This document shows positions 16,688 through 24,893 of a stretch of 64,000 bases of DNA, piece after piece; the first letter of the stretch is position 1; each line of letters opens with the position of its first letter. The stretch is from assembly GCF_022834715.1 (NCBI RefSeq), contig NZ_BQKC01000001.1, positions 1,400,501-1,464,500 on the forward strand. The letters are read 5' to 3'. Origin of the DNA: Granulimonas faecalis. GTDB taxonomy: Bacteria; Actinomycetota; Coriobacteriia; Coriobacteriales; Atopobiaceae. A program made the position numbers and the translations under genes. Under the pieces are notes generated by a model that saw only the letters and a list, made by a program, of their open reading frames with translations, was not told the origin of the DNA and did no database searches.

Positions 16688-19411
16688 CTACTCCGAGAGG
16701 TCCTCCAGCTGGGAGCTCAGGCGGGAGAGCGTGACCTCGAGCTCCTCCTTGCGGGCCCGCTTGGCCTCCACGACCTCCGGGGCCGCCTTGGCGAGGAACC
16801 CGGGGTTGCCGAGGGTGCGCTCGATGCCGGCGAGCTCGCCGGTCACCTTCTTGACCTCCTTCTCCAGGCGCTTGGCCTCCTCGCCGAGATCCACGAGGCC
16901 CTCGAGCACCACGTAGGCCTCGAAGCCCGGGGCCACGAACGAGACGGAGTTGGCGGGCTTCTCGGCGTGCTCGCCCACCACCAGCGACGAGAGGCGGCCC
17001 ACCTCCACGAGGAAGTCGCGCTGGGCCTCGAGGCGGGCGGCGTCGGCCGGGGCGGCCTTGACCACCACGTCGACCTCGGCGCGAGGGCTCAGGCGATAGC
17101 GGGCGCGCAACGAGCGCACACCGGAGACGAGGGCGCGGGCGATCTCGAAATCGGCCTCGGCCTCGTCGTTGACGTAGGCCCCGTAGGCCGCGGGCTCGGG
17201 CCAGGCCGAGAGCATGAGGAAGCGGCCGTCGTGGGACGAGTCGCAGCCGGTCTTGGCCGCCTCGGCGAGGTCGAGGGCGGAGGCGGGCATGGACTCCCAG
17301 ACCTTCTCGGTCACGAAGGGCATGACCGGGTGCAGCAGGCGCAGCGAGGTGTCGAGCACAAAGACGAGGTTGCGTTGGGCACCCACGCGGACCTCGGGGT
17401 CCTCGGACTGCAGGCGGCCCTTGCAGAGTTCGATGTACCAGTCGCACACCTCGTTCCAGAAGAAGCCCTGCAGGCCGCGGGCGTAGTCGCCGAAGCGGTA
17501 CTCCTCGAGGCACGCCGTGGTGTCCGCCACCTGCTTGGCCAGGCGCGAGAGCATCCAGGCGTCCTCGGGCGTGGCGGCCACCGGGGCGCCGGGCTCGAAG
17601 CCCTCCATGTTCATGAGGGCGAAGCGGCAGGCGTTCCAGATCTTGGTGACGAAGGCGCGGGCCTGCTCGGTGCGGGGACTCGACTCGAAGGCCCCGGTCT
17701 TCTTGTCGAAGGTGGCGTCAAAACGCACGTCCTGGTTGTTGGTCACCAAGGTGAGCAGGTTGTGGCGCATGGCGTCGGCACCGTACTTGGCCATGAGGTC
17801 CATGGGGTCGACGCCGTTGCCCTTGGACTTTGACATGCGGCTGCCGTCCTTGGCGAGGATGGTGGCGTAGATGACCACGTCCTCGAAGGGAATCCGGTCG
17901 CAGAAGTACAGCGAGCTCATGATCATGCGGGCCACCCAGAGCGCGATGATGTCGCGAGCCGTGACCAGGGCCTTGGTGGGATAGTGGCCGGCCATCTCCT
18001 CGGGGTGCTCCGGCCAGCCCTGGGTGGCGAAGGGGAAGAGCTGCGAGGAGAACCAGGTGTCCAGCACGTCGGGGTCCTGGTGGACGTGGCGGCCGCCGCA
18101 CTCGGGGCACACCTCCACGTCGTCCATGGAGGCGTCCTCCCAGCCGCAGTCCTCGCAGGTGAAGACGGGGATGCGGTGGCCCCACCAGAGCTGGCGCGAG
18201 ATGCACCAGTCCTTGAGGTTCTCCATCCAGGTGAGGTAGGTCTGCTCCCAGCGCTTGGGATGGAAGGTGACGTCGCCCGAGGTGACGGCCTCGGTGGCCG
18301 GGCCCTTGAGCCTGTCCACGGCCACGAACCACTGCTCGGAGAGCCAGGGCTCGAGCGCGGTGTCGCAGCGGTAGCAGTGCATGACGGAGTGGTCGTGGTC
18401 CTCGACGTGGTCGAGCAGGCCGTTCTCCTCGAACCAGGCCACCACGGCGGCGCGGGCCTCGTCGCGGTCCATGCCGGAGAACTCGCCGTAGCCGTCCACC
18501 ACGTGGGCGTGCTCGTCGAAGACATTGATCTTCTCGAGGTCGTGGGCCTCGCCCATGGCGAAGTCGTTGGGGTCGTGGGCCGGGGTCACCTTGACGAAGC
18601 CGGTGCCGAAACCCGCGTCCACGTGCCAGTCGGCGAAGATGGGGATCTCGCGGCCCACGATGGGCAGGACCACCGTGGCGCCCACGAACCTTGAGGCCTC
18701 GGGGTCGTCCTGGGAGACGGCCACACCGGTGTCGCCGAGCATGGTCTCGGGGCGCGTGGTGGCGACGACGATGTGGTCCTTGCCGTCCACGGGCTCCTTG
18801 AGCGGGTAGCGCAGGTACCAGAGGCGGCCGTGCTCGTCCTTGTACTCGGCCTCGTCGTCGGAGATGGCGGTGCAGCAGTTGGGGCACCAGTTGACGATGC
18901 GCTCGCCGCGGTAGATGAGGCCGGCGTGGTACCAGTCGCAGAAGACCTTGCGCACGGCGTGGGAGAACTGCGGGCTCATGGTGAACTGCTCGTCGGCGAA
19001 GTCCGCGGAGCAGCCCATGCGCTTGATCTGCTTGACGATGGTGCCGCCGTACTCGCGGGTCCAGTCCCAGCAGGCGTCCACGAACTTCTCCCGCCCCAGC
19101 TCCAGGCGGGAGACGCCCTGCTCCTTCAGGCGCTTGTCCACCTTGGTCTGGGTGGAGATGCCGGCGTGGTCGAGGCCCACGATCCAGCGGGTGGAGCGGC
19201 CGGCCATGCGGTTGTAGCGGATGAAGGCGTCCTGGATGGTGTCGTCGAGGGCGTGGCCCATGTGGAGCACGCCGGTGACGTTGGGGGGCGGGATGACGAC
19301 GGTGCAGTCGCCCGTGCCCTTGGAGCGCTGGTAGCAGCCGGCGTCGATCCAGCGCTCGACGAGCTGCGGCTCGGTCGTCTGGGGATCGTAGGTCTTGGGC
19401 ATGTCGGTCAC
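16688..19411 (-). CDS. valS: Valyl-tRNA synthetase
   Basis: A 907-residue class I synthetase that charges tRNA-Val. HIGH-type motif VLHMGHAL lies near residue 49 and the KMSKS loop SRMSKSKGNG near residue 525. The editing CP1 insert and a C-terminal coiled coil (EEAKRLEKEVKKVTGELAGI) are present. Two zinc-knuckle-like pairs, CPNCC and CEDCG...CPECG, are in the CP1 region. Length is normal. It is followed by its own terminator and is probably a single-gene unit. Confidence 0.96.
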   Translation of the reverse strand: MTDMPKTYDPQTTEPQLVERWIDAGCYQRSKGTGDCTVVIPPPNVTGVLHMGHALDDTIQDAFIRYNRMAGRSTRWIVGLDHAGISTQTKVDKRLKEQGVSRLELGREKFVDACWDWTREYGGTIVKQIKRMGCSADFADEQFTMSPQFSHAVRKVFCDWYHAGLIYRGERIVNWCPNCCTAISDDEAEYKDEHGRLWYLRYPLKEPVDGKDHIVVATTRPETMLGDTGVAVSQDDPEASRFVGATVVLPIVGREIPIFADWHVDAGFGTGFVKVTPAHDPNDFAMGEAHDLEKINVFDEHAHVVDGYGEFSGMDRDEARAAVVAWFEENGLLDHVEDHDHSVMHCYRCDTALEPWLSEQWFVAVDRLKGPATEAVTSGDVTFHPKRWEQTYLTWMENLKDWCISRQLWWGHRIPVFTCEDCGWEDASMDDVEVCPECGGRHVHQDPDVLDTWFSSQLFPFATQGWPEHPEEMAGHYPTKALVTARDIIALWVARMIMSSLYFCDRIPFEDVVIYATILAKDGSRMSKSKGNGVDPMDLMAKYGADAMRHNLLTLVTNNQDVRFDATFDKKTGAFESSPRTEQARAFVTKIWNACRFALMNMEGFEPGAPVAATPEDAWMLSRLAKQVADTTACLEEYRFGDYARGLQGFFWNEVCDWYIELCKGRLQSEDPEVRVGAQRNLVFVLDTSLRLLHPVMPFVTEKVWESMPASALDLAEAAKTGCDSSHDGRFLMLSAWPEPAAYGAYVNDEAEADFEIARALVSGVRSLRARYRLSPRAEVDVVVKAAPADAARLEAQRDFLVEVGRLSSLVVGEHAEKPANSVSFVAPGFEAYVVLEGLVDLGEEAKRLEKEVKKVTGELAGIERTLGNPGFLAKAAPEVVEAKRARKEELEVTLSRLSSQLEDLSE

Positions 19412-19546
19412 GGATGGCCACCTTCCGGTTCGCAGGGCAGGGCAACGCGTGTCATTGTACCCGCAGCGACGCGGCGCCGGGCCGCTCCGTCGCCTCGGAC
19501 GGGCCGGCCCGGCGCCGCGTTCCCGCGCGTCTGGGAGGGCGAAGGG

Positions 19547-20203
19547 CTACTCGATGTCGTCCTCGTCGGCGTAGGAGGCCTCGAGCATCTGGGCGAAGGC
19601 CACAGGGTCGGCGGTCTCCTCGGCGGTGAAGACGCCGTCGTGGCGGGCGTCCTCGCGCAGGTCCTCGATGGCGTCCACGAGGTCGTCGGCCTCGGGGCCG
19701 TCGGGGATCTCGGCAGCCACCATGACGGCGAGCTCCCCGTCGTCGAGCTCGGACTCCTCGGCAAAGCCCATGTCGACGAGCTTGCGCGAGGTCACGGGCA
19801 CGTCGTCGTAGGAGGTGTCGGAGAGGCGGGCCCGGCCGTCCTCGACGGTGACGGTGGCCTTCTCGCGGGTGAGGGAGTCGGCGTCGACGTCGTACTCGTC
19901 GATGTCGAAGGCGATGGCGGCGGAGGCGTCCTCGAGGGCCTTCAGCAGGCGGCCGGCGTCCTCCACAGAAAGCGAGCCGCAGAGGCAGGCGGCGGCGTCC
20001 TCGTCGAAGCCGTCGTCGGTCTTGCCGCTCACCTGGTAGACGGTACGGCCGCCCTCCTCGTCGGAGCCGTAGACCGACGTGATGCCGTAGGTGAGCCTCG
20101 CCTCGTCGTAGCCGTCGAGGGTGGCGTCCCAGAGCGACTTGAAGGCGGGGTCGCCTATGACGGACGTAGCGATGGACATGGTGCCGTAGAACGCAGTGGC
20201 CAT
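19547..20203 (-). CDS. Acidic hypothetical protein
   Basis: A 218-residue, strongly acidic soluble protein (many Asp and Glu, for example DIDEYDVDADSLTRE) with no predicted membrane segment. The ATG at 20203 follows GGAAGGA at good spacing; longer frames upstream lack a ribosome site. I recognise no family. It stands between valS and a coupled two-gene unit, with 135- and 153-base spacers on either side that show no other gene. Confidence 0.65.
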   Translation of the reverse strand: MATAFYGTMSIATSVIGDPAFKSLWDATLDGYDEARLTYGITSVYGSDEEGGRTVYQVSGKTDDGFDEDAAACLCGSLSVEDAGRLLKALEDASAAIAFDIDEYDVDADSLTREKATVTVEDGRARLSDTSYDDVPVTSRKLVDMGFAEESELDDGELAVMVAAEIPDGPEADDLVDAIEDLREDARHDGVFTAEETADPVAFAQMLEASYADEDDIE

Positions 20204-20356
20204 GGGTGTTCCTTCCTGTGGGCGTGTGCTGGGCCCTACGTACCCGTTTGCCGCGCCGCACGACGGGGGCCGCCCGCGCGGCACACAAAGGCTTCCGCGC
20301 ACGGGGTGCGGGCGGTGTAGGTGCGCGGGACGGCGATGGGTCCCGAGAGGCCTCCC

Positions 20357-21058
20357 CTACCCCCGGTGCGCCGCCGGGGCGTCGCCGCGCTCCGTGCCGG
20401 GGTCGTCGCCGATGGTGCGCAGGCCGTCGTCGGGGGCAGGGACGTCGTCGAACCAATACTTCCACTCCCGGAAGGGCGTGGCGCCGGTGGCCCCTGTCAC
20501 CGCCTCGAAGGCGTCCTTGGGCACGAAGGTGCGCAGGCCCGCGCCAGAGACCGTGGTGAGGCGCACGCCGCCGGCGGCCAAGGCCTCCTCCACGAAGGCG
20601 AGGCAGTTGTGGGTCACGAGGTCGTAGGTGCCGGGCGCGGCCTTGACCCCCTCGGCGTAGTCGGCCACGGCACGGCCGGCCTTGGAGGGGGCCGTGAGGG
20701 CGACGGCGCAGTCCACGTGCTCGTTCCACCAGTTGCCGGGGTTGCCGTGGACGATCCAGCCGGAAGCCCGGCGGAGGGCGGCGAAGGTCTCCGGCTCCCG
20801 CAGGCAGGCCATGGACGCCGGGGCCTTGAGGGCGTTGCCCCGGCGGTAGTAGGAGTAGGTCATGAGGTCGCCCGCGGACGGCCCCACGGCGAGGATGGCA
20901 TGGCCCTCGTCGAAGGCCGCCATGAGGTTGAAGAGCACGAGGAGCGTGTAGGAGCCCGCGGGCACCGGGGCCCAGTCGCGCTCGGGCACGGCCTGCTCGC
21001 GCTGCACCCGGCGGGCGTGACGGCGGGTGAGGTACGTGTCGACGGTTCCGAGGCTCAT
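20357..21058 (-). CDS. Hypothetical protein, possible permuted NlpC/P60-like cysteine hydrolase
   Basis: A 233-residue protein. YDLVTHNCLAFVEEAL places His-Asn-Cys at the start of a helix, the pattern of DUF4105/LRAT/NlpC-P60-like thiol hydrolases, and an earlier GHAILAVGPSAGDLMTYSYY could hold the partner His of a permuted fold. The assignment is inference; no substrate can be named. Its ATG overlaps the stop of the DUF2252 gene as ATGA, so the two are translationally coupled and likely work together. Confidence 0.6.
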   Translation of the reverse strand: MSLGTVDTYLTRRHARRVQREQAVPERDWAPVPAGSYTLLVLFNLMAAFDEGHAILAVGPSAGDLMTYSYYRRGNALKAPASMACLREPETFAALRRASGWIVHGNPGNWWNEHVDCAVALTAPSKAGRAVADYAEGVKAAPGTYDLVTHNCLAFVEEALAAGGVRLTTVSGAGLRTFVPKDAFEAVTGATGATPFREWKYWFDDVPAPDDGLRTIGDDPGTERGDAPAAHRG

Positions 21059-22533
21059 GAGGCCTCCCCCTTCCCCGTGCCGGCCGCGCCGGCGACGTGG
21101 TCCATGAAGACGCGGTAGTCGCACTCGTTCTGCTCGGCGTAGGCCTCGGCAAAGGCGCAGAGCGCGCGGTCGGCCGCGTCCGAGGTGCCGAGGTACCCGG
21201 CGATGGCCCCGCGGTCGCCGGAGCGCGCGTGGGCGCGGGCGAGGGTCCAGGCGCAGAGCTCTCCGTAGAGCGCGAGGGTGTCGGCGTCTATGGCGTCCAG
21301 GTCCACCGTGGCCTTCCAGTCCCAGAGCTGGCGCACGTAGAAGGAGCGGCCCGGGGCGCCGGGGACGGGGACGTCGGCCCAGCCGAGGAGCACGTCGCCG
21401 GTGGCCTGCATGAGGCGCTGGCCGCGCACCACGCGCTCGCCGCCCCGGTAGCGCGGCGCGAGGCCCGTGTAGCGCGAGAGGCACGACTCCCCGGCCTCCT
21501 TGAACTGCAGCACGAGCGGGTCGTCCACCTGGCGGCCGGAGAGGGCCACCACCCAGTTGCGCATACCCACGCTGCCCACGCCCACGACCTTGAGGGCGGC
21601 GCCCACGTAGGCGTAGCGGTCGATGAGCCCGCGGTTCTCCGGGGCGAGGGATGAGCGGTAGGCGGAGAAGAGCTCGGCGAGGGAGCGCGGAAACCGCTCT
21701 ACGTCGCCCGCGGGAAGGAACCGGTCCAGCGGCACGATGGCGGGCGGGTCGAACACGATGCGCCGGTCGGCGCCCTCCCCTTCCACGAGCTTTCTGAAGG
21801 CACGGGAGTTGTCCTTGGCAAAGGCCGCGGCGAGGCCCTTGGCCACCTGGCGGCGCTCCTTCTTGGAGGCGTCGGCGGAGAGGGCGTCGAGGAGCCCCTG
21901 GACGTCCACGTGGGTGTGCCAGATGGAAAGCGCGCCTTGGTGGGCGAAGTATGCCATGGCCTCGCGGTAGGCCGCGGCGCAGGCGAGCGCGGCGTCGTGG
22001 GCGGTGGCCGCCCCGAACCCGCGGCTGCGGGCGCAGACGGCCACGCTCGAGACCATGCGCTTGACGTCCCACTCCCAGGGGCCGCGGGCCACCTCGTCGA
22101 AGTCGTTGAGGTCGAAGACCAACGCGGACTCCGGCGAGCGGTAACCGCCGAAGTTGCCGATGTGGGCGTCGCCGCAGGCCTCGACGATGAGGCCCGTGGA
22201 CGGCGTCGTGGAGAGGTCCGCGGCCATGGGCAGCGCCGTGGCGCGGAAGTAGGCGAAGGGCGAGGCGGCCATGCGGCGGTGGCGCTCGGGGATGAGGGCC
22301 TGCAGGCGGCCGCGCTCCTGGGAGAGGATGAGGTCCAGGGCCGACGTGCGGTCGGGCACGACCTCCCAGCGGGCGAGAGAGCTCCTCGGGCAGCGCTTGC
22401 GCAGCGAGCGGCCGGTGTCGCGGGCCTCGACGAACCCGGAGAAGCGCCGGAGGGTGGCGTCGGGGATGGACGGCTCCGAGGAGCCGGCGAAAGGCGACGG
22501 CCGGTCGGGCTGCGTGCTGCGGGACTGTGCCAT
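21055..22533 (-). CDS. DUF2252 family protein
   Basis: A 492-residue protein with the DUF2252 landmarks EACGDAHIGNFGGYR and VFDLNDFDEVARGPWEWD, then DVKRMVSSV. The spacing of the Asp/His/Asn residues resembles the catalytic loop and metal site of the aminoglycoside-kinase/protein-kinase superfamily (inference). The ATG at 22533 has AGGAG five bases upstream. Eleven copies of a hexanucleotide begin three bases beyond that ribosome site, so their number could influence expression. The family has no firmly established function that I can state. Confidence 0.85.
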   Translation of the reverse strand: MAQSRSTQPDRPSPFAGSSEPSIPDATLRRFSGFVEARDTGRSLRKRCPRSSLARWEVVPDRTSALDLILSQERGRLQALIPERHRRMAASPFAYFRATALPMAADLSTTPSTGLIVEACGDAHIGNFGGYRSPESALVFDLNDFDEVARGPWEWDVKRMVSSVAVCARSRGFGAATAHDAALACAAAYREAMAYFAHQGALSIWHTHVDVQGLLDALSADASKKERRQVAKGLAAAFAKDNSRAFRKLVEGEGADRRIVFDPPAIVPLDRFLPAGDVERFPRSLAELFSAYRSSLAPENRGLIDRYAYVGAALKVVGVGSVGMRNWVVALSGRQVDDPLVLQFKEAGESCLSRYTGLAPRYRGGERVVRGQRLMQATGDVLLGWADVPVPGAPGRSFYVRQLWDWKATVDLDAIDADTLALYGELCAWTLARAHARSGDRGAIAGYLGTSDAADRALCAFAEAYAEQNECDYRVFMDHVAGAAGTGKGEAS

Positions 22534-22546
22534 GGGGGCTCCTGGC

Positions 22547-22612
22547 TGCGGGTGCGGGTGCGGGTGCGGGTGCGGGTGCGGGTGCGGGTGCGGGTGCGGG
22601 TGCGGGTGCGGG
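22547..22612. repeat. Hexanucleotide tandem repeat, 11 copies of TGCGGG
   Basis: Eleven perfect units followed by a partial TGCG. It lies immediately upstream of the ribosome binding site of the DUF2252 gene (minus strand), in its leader or promoter. Confidence 0.95.
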
Positions 22613-22669
22613 TGCGCAGGGAGGGTACCCGGTTTGGCGGCGGCCGTGCGCCGGGGCCGCCGGCCAGGC

Positions 22670-22710
22670 GTGACAGCGGTGCCTGGCCCATCTGTCACTT
22701 CGCGTATTTC
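22670..22710. repeat. 41-bp hairpin element, copy 2
   Basis: Same orientation as and 40 of 41 bases identical to the element at 4580-4620; arms GTGACAG and CTGTCAC. Confidence 0.75.
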
Positions 22711-22829
22711 TTGTTTGATGTAATGGGCGCCGACTCGCTCCCTGCGGGCGAAGTTTGTCCCAGGTTCTCAAGGCCGATCCTCGGGGTCTCTCTGGACGTT
22801 TGGTACTTTTCGGTACATATCCTGATCTA

Positions 22830-22893
22830 AACCACCAAACGACATGCCATTTGGTGGTTTTCGGGGCCCCGCGGAGAGAAAAACCACCAAACG
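22830..22893. repeat. AACCACCAAACG direct and inverted repeats
   Basis: AACCACCAAACG occurs at 22830-22841 and 22882-22893, with the inverted TTTGGTGGTTTT at 22850-22861 between them. It could form alternative hairpins or bind a regulator; nothing nearby identifies which. Confidence 0.6.
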
Positions 22894-22899
22894 GCTGCG

Positions 22900-23370
22900 G
22901 GGCCGAGTTCACAGGGCCGGCCTCGACATGGCTGCGGACCATGCCGAGCAGTGCGCCCAACCGCTCCGCAGGACCCCACATGCCGCAGACGATACCCGCA
23001 GGCATGCCCGCCGCTGCGGCTGCGGTGTCGGCATTGCCAACCAAATTGACAGCTGCGAGCACACAATCGTGGTAGCTGTCTGCCCGTGATCAGACACCGG
23101 CAGGCAGCCTTTTGAGTGTCAAGGACGAGGCCATCGGAACGCACCGAGCTCCCTAGCGACGCGACGATGATGTTGGCACCCAGAATCGCTTGGCGGGCGG
23201 TTCGCCGGTTGCGAAGGCGCAGGCCATGGCGTCTTCAGGTCCACAGAGCTGAGCACGCGGTGGGAGTCGCAGAGGGTGAGGGCCGTGGAAGTGTCATCAC
23301 CCCTTGTCCTCTTCTTTCTTTTCAGCAAACTCTGCCATGTCTTCCAGCCCAGTGATGTCACAGGCATGCG
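22900..23370 (-). pseudogene. Decayed gene, possibly ADP-ribosylglycohydrolase-like
   Basis: No intact frame, but protein-like blocks remain on the minus strand: GLEDMAEFAEKKEEDKG (about 23352-23302) runs after a frame change into GDDTSTALTLCDS (about 23305-23267), and further on SYHDCVLAAVNLVGNADTAA appears after an in-frame TGA. The DDTS-A-L pattern and the DC-LxAVNLxGxxDTxAA pattern recall the two metal-binding motifs of the DraG/ADP-ribosylglycohydrolase family. The blocks lie too close together, implying deletions. Family assignment is tentative. Confidence 0.45.
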
Positions 23371-23383
23371 CGACGACTCGTGC

Positions 23384-23432
23384 GTGGGACAAAAGTGTCC
23401 GGGTGTTGGGACAGGGTGTTGGGACAGGGCAG
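23384..23432. repeat. 22-bp tandem intergenic element, locus 2 (degenerate)
   Basis: One full TGGGACAAAAGTGTCCGGGT unit followed by two short TGGGACAGGG copies. Confidence 0.75.
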
Positions 23433-23439
23433 ACGGGCG

Positions 23440-23700
23440 CCCTCTAGGGTCCCCCTGCTACGCCGGTGTGGCGCATGGTCTTGATGAAGGGGGACGGTCT
23501 CACCCTGCAAAGGGGGCTTGCGGCCGAAAAGCCCCCTTTAAGGGGCCCATGGACCAACGGGGGCTTGGTACTCCCCCTCTAACGGAGGAATGGGACAAGG
23601 GCCTCCAACAGAGGCGCCCTAGAGGGCGTGCCTGTGCCACGCCCACCCTACAGGGCGGCTGCGACGCACCGGACGCAGACCGCACACCCCCCCCCGCCAT
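23440..23700. repeat. GC-rich repeat-filled spacer, second locus
   Basis: Contains CCCTGCAAAGGGGGCTTGCG, CCCTCTAACGG and CCCTAGAGGG units related to those at 0.7-1.2 kb and 48.98-49.20 kb. No gene is supported between the DraG-like remnant and the tRNA-Arg terminator. Confidence 0.5.
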
Positions 23701-23703
23701 GGC

Positions 23704-23740
23704 AAAAGCCCCCACGGCCGGCTTGCGGCCACGGGGGCTC
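23704..23740 (-). terminator. Terminator of tRNA-Arg
   Basis: On the minus strand AGCCCCCGTGGCCG-CAAG-CCGGCCGTGGGGGCT is followed by TTTT. Confidence 0.8.
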
Positions 23741-23752
23741 TCCTCAAGGTCA

Positions 23753-23828
23753 TGGTGCGCCCAGGCGGATTCGAACCGTCGACCATCGGTTTAGAAGACC
23801 GGTGCTCTATCCACTGAGCTATGGGCGC
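23753..23828 (-). tRNA. tRNA-Arg(TCT)
   Basis: A 76-base tRNA with encoded CCA. Acceptor GCGCCCA pairs with TGGGCGC; the anticodon loop is CTTCTAA with anticodon TCT, reading AGA; the T loop is GGTTCGAATCC. AGA is a rare codon in this GC-rich genome. It is followed by its own terminator and lies upstream-facing to the asd gene end. Confidence 0.95.
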
Positions 23829-23870
23829 GTTATCTGGACCTTGCAGCTCCAAACAGCGCCCATTCTACCC

Positions 23871-24893
23871 CTAGAGCAGCAATTCTGCTATCTGCACAGC
23901 GTTGGTGGCGGCGCCTTTCCGGATCTGGTCGCCGCAGCACCAGAACGTGAGCGAGTTCACACCCTCCGGCGCCGAGACGTCCTCGCGGATGCGGCCCACG
24001 TACACCAGGTCCTGGTCGCTCGTGGCGAGCGGCATGGGGTAGAGCTGCCCTGCCGGGTCGTCCACCACGCGCACGCCTGGGGCCTGGCGCAGCACATCTC
24101 GGGCCTCGTCGGGCGTGATGGGGCGCTCGAACTCCACGGTGATGGACTCGCTGTGGCTGCGGGCGATGGGCACGCGCACGCAGGTGCAGTTCACGCGCAG
24201 GTCGGGGTCGTGCATGATCTTGCAGCCCTCGTTCTGCATCTTCATCTCCTCGGAGGTGTAGCCGATGCCGTCGAAGCCGCCGATCTGCGGGATGAGGTTG
24301 TAGGCCAGCTGGTAGGCGAAGGCGCGGGGCTCCGGCATGGGGGTGCCCTCCACGATGGCCTGGTTCTCGGCCTCCAGCTCCTCGATGCCGGGGAGTCCGG
24401 CGCCGCTGGCGGCCTGGTAGGTGCTGCAGACGATGCGCCTGGCGCCCGCCACGCGCGACAGCGGCGCCACGCACACGAGGCCGATGATGGTGGCGCAGTT
24501 GGGATTGGCCACGATGCCGTGGTTCCAGGCCACGTCCTCGGGGTTGATCTCGGGCACCACGAGGGGTACCTCGGGGTCGAGCCGGAACGCGCTGGAGTTG
24601 TCCACGCACACGGCGCCGGCGGCGACCGCGTGGGGCAGCAGGGCCTCCGCCACGGGGTTGGTGGCGGCGCCCAGCACGATGTCGACGCCCTCGAAGCTCT
24701 CGGGGGTGGCCTCGGTCACGCGCAGGAGACGGCCGTTCCAGCACATGTCCGTGCCGGCGGAGCGCTTGCTCGCAAGGAGTCTCAGCTCGCCCACGGGGAA
24801 GTCCCGCTCCTCGAGGCACTGCAGCATCTGGGCCCCAACGGCGCCGGTGGCGCCGAGGATGGCGACGTTCTTGGGTTCGGGCACCGCCCTCAC
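23871..24893 (-). CDS. asd: Aspartate-semialdehyde dehydrogenase
   Basis: Reduces aspartyl phosphate to the semialdehyde, the branch point to threonine, methionine and lysine. NADP-binding VAILGATGAVGAQML is at the N-terminus; IVANPNCATIIG carries the catalytic Cys, and VPIARSHSESITVEF the conserved Arg/His region. The start is a GTG at 24893 that overlaps the lysC stop as GTGA, so translation is coupled. 340 residues is normal for the family. It is the last gene of the hom-lysC-asd unit. Confidence 0.95.
   Translation of the reverse strand: MRAVPEPKNVAILGATGAVGAQMLQCLEERDFPVGELRLLASKRSAGTDMCWNGRLLRVTEATPESFEGVDIVLGAATNPVAEALLPHAVAAGAVCVDNSSAFRLDPEVPLVVPEINPEDVAWNHGIVANPNCATIIGLVCVAPLSRVAGARRIVCSTYQAASGAGLPGIEELEAENQAIVEGTPMPEPRAFAYQLAYNLIPQIGGFDGIGYTSEEMKMQNEGCKIMHDPDLRVNCTCVRVPIARSHSESITVEFERPITPDEARDVLRQAPGVRVVDDPAGQLYPMPLATSDQDLVYVGRIREDVSAPEGVNSLTFWCCGDQIRKGAATNAVQIAELLL

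Noticed and set aside
18773-20320. Long plus-strand frames antisense to valS and the acidic protein
   Set aside because: Val/Gly/His-rich mirror frames typical of high-GC DNA; the minus-strand genes have clear motifs.
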